From Bacillota bacterium (GTDB lineage: Bacteria > Bacillota > Desulfotomaculia > Desulfotomaculales > Ammonificaceae): 64,000 nt of DNA. The stretch spans positions 1-64,000 of the forward strand of contig JBFMBK010000001.1 of the NCBI GenBank assembly GCA_040755295.1. Reading direction: 5' to 3'. The notes under the pieces were generated by a model that worked only from the letters and a program-made list of their open reading frames with translations, was not told the DNA's origin and searched no databases. A program made the translations under genes and the position numbers. Positions 60,474-64,000 of the stretch are shown here, piece after piece; positions within the stretch are counted from its first letter, which is position 1, and every line of letters starts with the position of its first letter.

Positions 60474-61852
60474 ACGTTTATGATATGGGTGGCGCAGGAC
60501 AGGCAGGGGTCGAAAGAACGTATTATCCGTCCAAGAACGGTAAAAAGCATCTTCGGCCGGGGTATCGCCGTGTCCACAAGGGCGTTCTCCACGGGTCCGC
60601 GCCGGCCCTGCCGGTCTTTCGGAGAGAAGTTCCACTCGGTCGGGGTGATGATCTCGTACCCGACGACTCTTTCGCCGTTGAGCAGGGCGCTGTGCAGTAG
60701 GGCGCCGCGCATGGAGTCGGTGACGGCGACCGCCTCGCTCTTGACGGGCGACGTTTTCTGTTTGATCGGGGGCGGCCCGGGTTCCAGTTTTGTGAGCCAG
60801 TTTTCAAGCAGTTCCCCGATCAGCATGGTCTCCAATGAACGGGCGCATATCCTGTCCATGGTTGAGGTGCCGCCGTCGTAGCGTCTGTTTATTATCATGC
60901 GCGCGAGAGGTCCCACCTCAAAATGCCGGCCGCCGTAAAGCACTGATTTCACCCAGGTGTAAGCGTCCGGTTTGTATGGCGCGGGTTCCGGCTGGCGCCC
61001 CGTAAGGTTATTAACGTTCGCGTCTTCGAACCAGGAACGGGTTACGTCCGTCTCGATTAGTTTAACTTCCGGCGGGTCGAGCTTGTCGTCCGACAGAACG
61101 CCGCCTTTCCATAAAACCCTGTCGTTTTTGGCGCCGAACCGGAAAAGACCGAAGGACAGAAGGCGTCTGGGCGTGATGCCGATATGAAAATAGTCGTTGT
61201 AAACCCGGGCGATCAATGCGGTGTCCGGGATCATGCAATCCTTTATAAACCGGTTGATGCTGTCGATAAGGGCGAGAGCCCGGTTGACTTTGTCCGCCGT
61301 CGGGGAAACCGCGGCGCCCCCGTGAACAAAACTGTGCTGGTGGGGCGCTTTACCGCCGAATACGGCCAGAATCTCGTGGCTTCGCTGGGCTGCTTTAACC
61401 GCTGCAAAGTAGTGCTCCACCAGAAGCCGGTTATCTTTTTCAACTAAACGGACGTCAGTGATATCTTGTTCGTGAAAAGGCGGCCGGTCGGGCATCCGTA
61501 CGTAGTCGGGCAGGCTGAACAGATAAAAGTGCCTGATGTGGTTTTGCAGGAAATCAGCCGCGAACATGATATTGCGCAGGTAATGAGCGTTTTCGGGTAT
61601 GTCATTGTCGTAAAGGTCGTCCAGAAGGTAACTGGACACGGCGCCGTGGGCCAGGGAACATATGCCGCAGACCCGCTGGGTCATATAGACGGCATCCGTT
61701 ACGTGCCGGTCGCGCATTATCCACTCGTAGCCCCTGAACATCGTGCTGCCGGCGTAGGCTTCCTTCACCCGGTTTTTCTCGACGGTCACCTCTACCGACA
61801 AGAGACCGCTGAGCCGGGTTACCGGGCTGAATATTATCCGCTGTGTTTTCAT
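60464..61852 (-). CDS. NiFe hydrogenase large subunit, atypical
   Basis: A 462-residue protein with the nickel ligands: RVCGICSLAHG (Cys62, Cys65) and DPCLSCATH (Cys450, Cys453). The C-terminal peptide after the His is only six residues (IINVKS) and is encoded by a repeat. The N-terminal motif reads PVTRLSGLLSVEV; where canonical enzymes have PVTRIEGHLR, the Glu that relays protons is Ser and the His is Leu. The enzyme may be altered in H2 turnover or in a different role. It is 160 bp downstream of the small-subunit gene and in the same operon. Confidence 0.88.
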   Translation of the reverse strand: MKTQRIIFSPVTRLSGLLSVEVTVEKNRVKEAYAGSTMFRGYEWIMRDRHVTDAVYMTQRVCGICSLAHGAVSSYLLDDLYDNDIPENAHYLRNIMFAADFLQNHIRHFYLFSLPDYVRMPDRPPFHEQDITDVRLVEKDNRLLVEHYFAAVKAAQRSHEILAVFGGKAPHQHSFVHGGAAVSPTADKVNRALALIDSINRFIKDCMIPDTALIARVYNDYFHIGITPRRLLSFGLFRFGAKNDRVLWKGGVLSDDKLDPPEVKLIETDVTRSWFEDANVNNLTGRQPEPAPYKPDAYTWVKSVLYGGRHFEVGPLARMIINRRYDGGTSTMDRICARSLETMLIGELLENWLTKLEPGPPPIKQKTSPVKSEAVAVTDSMRGALLHSALLNGERVVGYEIITPTEWNFSPKDRQGRRGPVENALVDTAIPRPKMLFTVLGRIIRSFDPCLSCATHIINVKS

Positions 61853-61889
61853 CCATATCCTCCTAACCCGGACCGGAACTAAAATATTT

Positions 61890-62002
61890 CACCACAGAGG
61901 CACAGAGTTTACAGAAAAAAATATCAAGACTAATAACAAAAATAAAACCCCTTTTTCGTTTTCATCCTCCTCCGTGTGCTCTGTGTCTCTGTGGTTATTT
62001 CT
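61890..62002. repeat. Inverted-repeat element with CCACAGAG ends
   Basis: CACCACAGAGGCACAGAG near 61890 faces CTCTGTGTCTCTGTGG near 61979-62000 across ~75 AT-rich bases. It lies between the two hydrogenase subunit genes, and could form a long hairpin in their transcript. The same ends are seen at 9224-9405. Confidence 0.65.
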
Positions 62003-62012
62003 TTTTGTCATT

Positions 62013-62939
62013 TTATTCATGTTCCGGACTTTTTACGGACAGCGAAGTGAAAAAAGGTGAGGACCCGTCCGGGAAATCCTCGTTGGTGCAGCCGATGCAC
62101 GGGGTATTGGCCTTAACCGGCCAGTTCACGTGGTCCACCCACTGCCTGTACGGGCAGTCGGCTCCCGTTTTCGGGCCCATGCATCCCTTAGAAAACATGC
62201 ATTCGATGTCACCGAGTTTATCGGCAAAATCCTTCTTATCGAAGTAAGAGCGGCGCTGGCAGTGCCTGTGCACCGTAAACCCGTAGAACAACGCCGGGCG
62301 GTTAAACCGGTCGAGCTCGGGCCTCCCGTACATCAGTAAATGGGCCAGGGTGCCCACAAACCAGTCGGGGTTAACCGGGCAACCGCTGACATTAATGATT
62401 TTCCGGGGGAGTACCTTCGAGAGTCCGACGCTTCCGGTTATGTTCGGCCGTGCCGCGGAGGGCCCCCCGAAACTGGCGCAGGTGCCGACGGCCACTACGT
62501 GTTCCGCGAGTTTCCCAAACCGCGTCACTGCTTCAAAAGCCGTGATGTACCGGTCTTGGGTTCTGGCGACGGCGCAATAAAGGCCGTCGTCTTTAACGGG
62601 TATGGCCCCTTCGACCACAAGGGTGAACGGACCGTACTGCATCGCGGCGGCCCGTTCAAGGACGGCGAGCGCCTTCGTGCCCTGGGCGGCCATGAAGGTG
62701 TTACTGTATAAAAGATCGATCATTTCGGCAAAAACACGGCCCAAATAAGGAAAAGTGGTGTTCATGAAGGAGATGTTGTTGTCACCGCTGTCATTGGTCT
62801 CTATCCAGACAACGGAAAGCTTTGGGGTGTTATGCTTTGCCCGGTGGGTTTTAACCGCGGATAATAGCTTTTCGGTCAGCGCATGATTGTCGCGGGAAGA
62901 TAACTTACGGCAGACGGCGGCAAACTTTTCTCTGGTCAA
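62013..62939 (-). CDS. NiFe hydrogenase small subunit, proximal-cluster Cys replaced
   Basis: A 308-residue protein with no Tat signal (starts MTREKFAAVCRKLSS), so it is cytosolic. The place of the first two proximal-cluster Cys (WLxxxxCxGC) reads WIETNDSGDNN, with Asp50 and Asp53 near those positions. The other expected ligands are present: VGTCASFGG and VSGCPVNPDW for the proximal site, and HRHCQRRSYF, CMFSKGCMGP, ADCPYRQW, NTPCIGCTNEDFPDG for the medial and distal clusters. The proximal cluster must therefore be unusual or absent. It heads the operon with the large subunit. Confidence 0.88.
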   Translation of the reverse strand: MTREKFAAVCRKLSSRDNHALTEKLLSAVKTHRAKHNTPKLSVVWIETNDSGDNNISFMNTTFPYLGRVFAEMIDLLYSNTFMAAQGTKALAVLERAAAMQYGPFTLVVEGAIPVKDDGLYCAVARTQDRYITAFEAVTRFGKLAEHVVAVGTCASFGGPSAARPNITGSVGLSKVLPRKIINVSGCPVNPDWFVGTLAHLLMYGRPELDRFNRPALFYGFTVHRHCQRRSYFDKKDFADKLGDIECMFSKGCMGPKTGADCPYRQWVDHVNWPVKANTPCIGCTNEDFPDGSSPFFTSLSVKSPEHE

Positions 62940-62992
62940 TACAAAAACCTCGTTTTTGTATCAACTTATGCCTTTGCCTGCTCGGGTATGAT

Positions 62993-63793
62993 TTAGGGCA
63001 CGACCTTGGGCGCTTTATAGAACAATTCGGGCGGCACGGCCGGTTCGACCTCCTTATAGCGTGAGCGCAGGACCACGAAGTCCACCCGGCGGTTTTGCTG
63101 CCGGTTGAGTTCGGAGTTGTTCGCGACCATAGGCCGGTACTCGCCGTACCCTGACGCGGAAAGGCGCTGCGGCGGGAAGTTGTCCGCATGGAGCAGTTCT
63201 TGCACCACGCTGGTGGCGCGGGCCGTGGAAAGCTCCCAGTTGGACGGGAAACGGGGGGTATGAATCGGAAGATCACAGGTGTGTCCCTCTATCCGGATGT
63301 AGTTGTCGGTCGTGACCAGTATCTGACCGACTTTATGTACTATCACCCGGGCCTGCGGGGTAAGGTCCGCCGAGCCCACGGGGAATAACGCGGTGTCCTG
63401 AATGCTTACCACCACGCCGCGTTCTTCGATCCTGGCGGTGACTTTGGCCGCGAGTCCCTGCTCCTTGGCGTATTTTTCGATCTGTTCCCTGATCTTCTGC
63501 AGTTGGATGTTTTCGATGGCATCTGCGTTCAGATTAATTTTAGTCTCTATGCTTTCCTGTGATACCGGCGCCCCGGAAACCACCGACGGCCCCTGTCCGG
63601 ACACGACCATGCCGGCGCTGCCGCCCAGCGCTTGGGAGAGGGACTGGGCGATGCCGGCGAATTTCTTGGCGTCAACGTTGCTGAAGGTATAAAGAACGAC
63701 AAAAAAAATCAGGAGCAGGGTAATCAAGTCGGCGTAGGTGATCAGCCACCGTTCGTGGTTGGCTTCCTTTACCTCCTTTTTACGTGCTTTCAT
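62993..63793 (-). CDS. motB: Flagellar motor stator protein MotB
   Basis: About 266 residues. The N-terminal membrane helix carries the proton-binding Asp in WLITYADLITLLLIFFVV. A linker follows, then the OmpA-like peptidoglycan-binding domain (IRIEGHTCD, STARATSVVQEL, GYGEYRPMVANNSELNRQQNRRVDFVV). ATG 63793 is preferred because AAGGTGAG is 5 bases upstream; GTG 63802 is a possible start. It overlaps the end of motA and is coupled to it. Confidence 0.92.
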   Translation of the reverse strand: MKARKKEVKEANHERWLITYADLITLLLIFFVVLYTFSNVDAKKFAGIAQSLSQALGGSAGMVVSGQGPSVVSGAPVSQESIETKINLNADAIENIQLQKIREQIEKYAKEQGLAAKVTARIEERGVVVSIQDTALFPVGSADLTPQARVIVHKVGQILVTTDNYIRIEGHTCDLPIHTPRFPSNWELSTARATSVVQELLHADNFPPQRLSASGYGEYRPMVANNSELNRQQNRRVDFVVLRSRYKEVEPAVPPELFYKAPKVVP

Positions 63794-64000
63794 AAACCTC
63801 ACCTTGGCCTTCTTTTTCGACCGGGGCTGTCTTCCGCTCTCCCGGTCTCAGGTACGCGGTAAGCCGTTCTCTGATAAGGATCGGGTTGTTCCCCGCCTGG
63901 AGTGCCAGGAGTCCCTCGATCATCATCTGATAGGCAACCTCTTCCTTGGCGCTGAGACCTTTCAGACGTGTGGCGATCGGGAAGTAGATCACATTGGCGC
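63780..64000 (-). CDS. motA: Flagellar motor stator protein MotA, 3' end only
   Basis: The last 73 codons (ANVIYFPIATRLKGLSAKEE, then MMIEGLLALQAGNNPILIRERL) match the C-terminal cytosolic part of MotA; the gene runs off the window. Its stop overlaps motB. MotA and MotB form the ion-conducting stator ring. Confidence 0.88.
   Translation of the reverse strand, partial: ANVIYFPIATRLKGLSAKEEVAYQMMIEGLLALQAGNNPILIRERLTAYLRPGERKTAPVEKEGQGEVYEST

Overview
The window reads as the chromosome of a spore-forming anaerobic Gram-positive bacterium, most like the Peptococcaceae/Desulfotomaculum-Pelotomaculum group (inference). Supporting signs are strong GGAGG ribosome-binding sites with many TTG, GTG and rarer starts, a sigma-54 regulator with a matching promoter, a hybrid-cluster protein, a soluble-type NiFe hydrogenase pair, flagellar MotAB, a DUF1540 protein, CotA-like multicopper oxidases without signal peptides, and two promoters that fit the late sporulation factor sigma-K. 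No rRNA, tRNA, transposase or CRISPR array was seen.

Layout. 0-5.5 kb: a 5'-damaged GAF-LuxR regulator followed by tandem TACCCC-N5-GGGGTA palindromes, a secreted zinc protease, a SurA-like anchored protein, a lipoprotein, a serpin and a frameshifted chemoreceptor remnant. 5.5-10.7 kb: a nitrosative/redox stress unit, in which a sigma-54 activator fused to a degenerate ArsC/low-Mr phosphatase domain diverges from hcp, which has an excellent -24/-12 promoter and upstream repeats; small zinc and iron-sulfur proteins follow. 10.9-14.7 kb: a membrane-anchored unknown and a secreted parallel beta-helix protein.

15.1-23.1 kb: the most interesting stretch. A three-repeat helical protein, preceded by a sigma-K-like promoter, heads a collinear run of two PaaK-like adenylating enzymes, an amidohydrolase, a type II dehydroquinate-synthase homologue (GriH-like) and a DhnA-type aldolase (GriI-like). 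This set predicts synthesis of 3-amino-4-hydroxybenzoate and its conversion to an amide, ester or benzoxazole-type product. Two small paralogous proteins follow. 24.1-35.4 kb: an oppositely oriented operon for a 1499-residue SdrD/IPT/beta-helix protein and three cupredoxin-fold paralogues with graded loss of copper ligands, all without signal peptides. It is bordered by a single-repeat paralogue of the 15.2 kb protein with the same sigma-K-like promoter, then an amidase. The two regions together may form a sporulation-timed spore-surface system in which an o-aminophenol is made and later oxidised by laccase-like proteins (hypothesis).

35.5-59.8 kb: a large exopolysaccharide locus with WbqC and ATP-grasp proteins (one a pseudogene), a HAD phosphatase, an initiating sugar transferase, five glycosyltransferases including an unusual Wzz-like fusion, a DegT aminotransferase, a CapD/PglF-type dehydratase, GalU, GalE, a MurJ/MviN-type flippase, GH114-like secreted proteins, a methyltransferase, an O-antigen-ligase/polymerase-like protein and two Wzz-like proteins. 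60.4-64 kb: an atypical NiFe hydrogenase pair lacking conserved proximal-cluster and glutamate motifs, then motB and the 3' end of motA.

At least five copies of a dispersed palindromic repeat of about 140 bp, plus blocks of low-complexity repeats (GTTCAAG, GTCCTAA, CCACAGAG), fill many intergenic gaps. Some supply stop codons to the adjoining genes.
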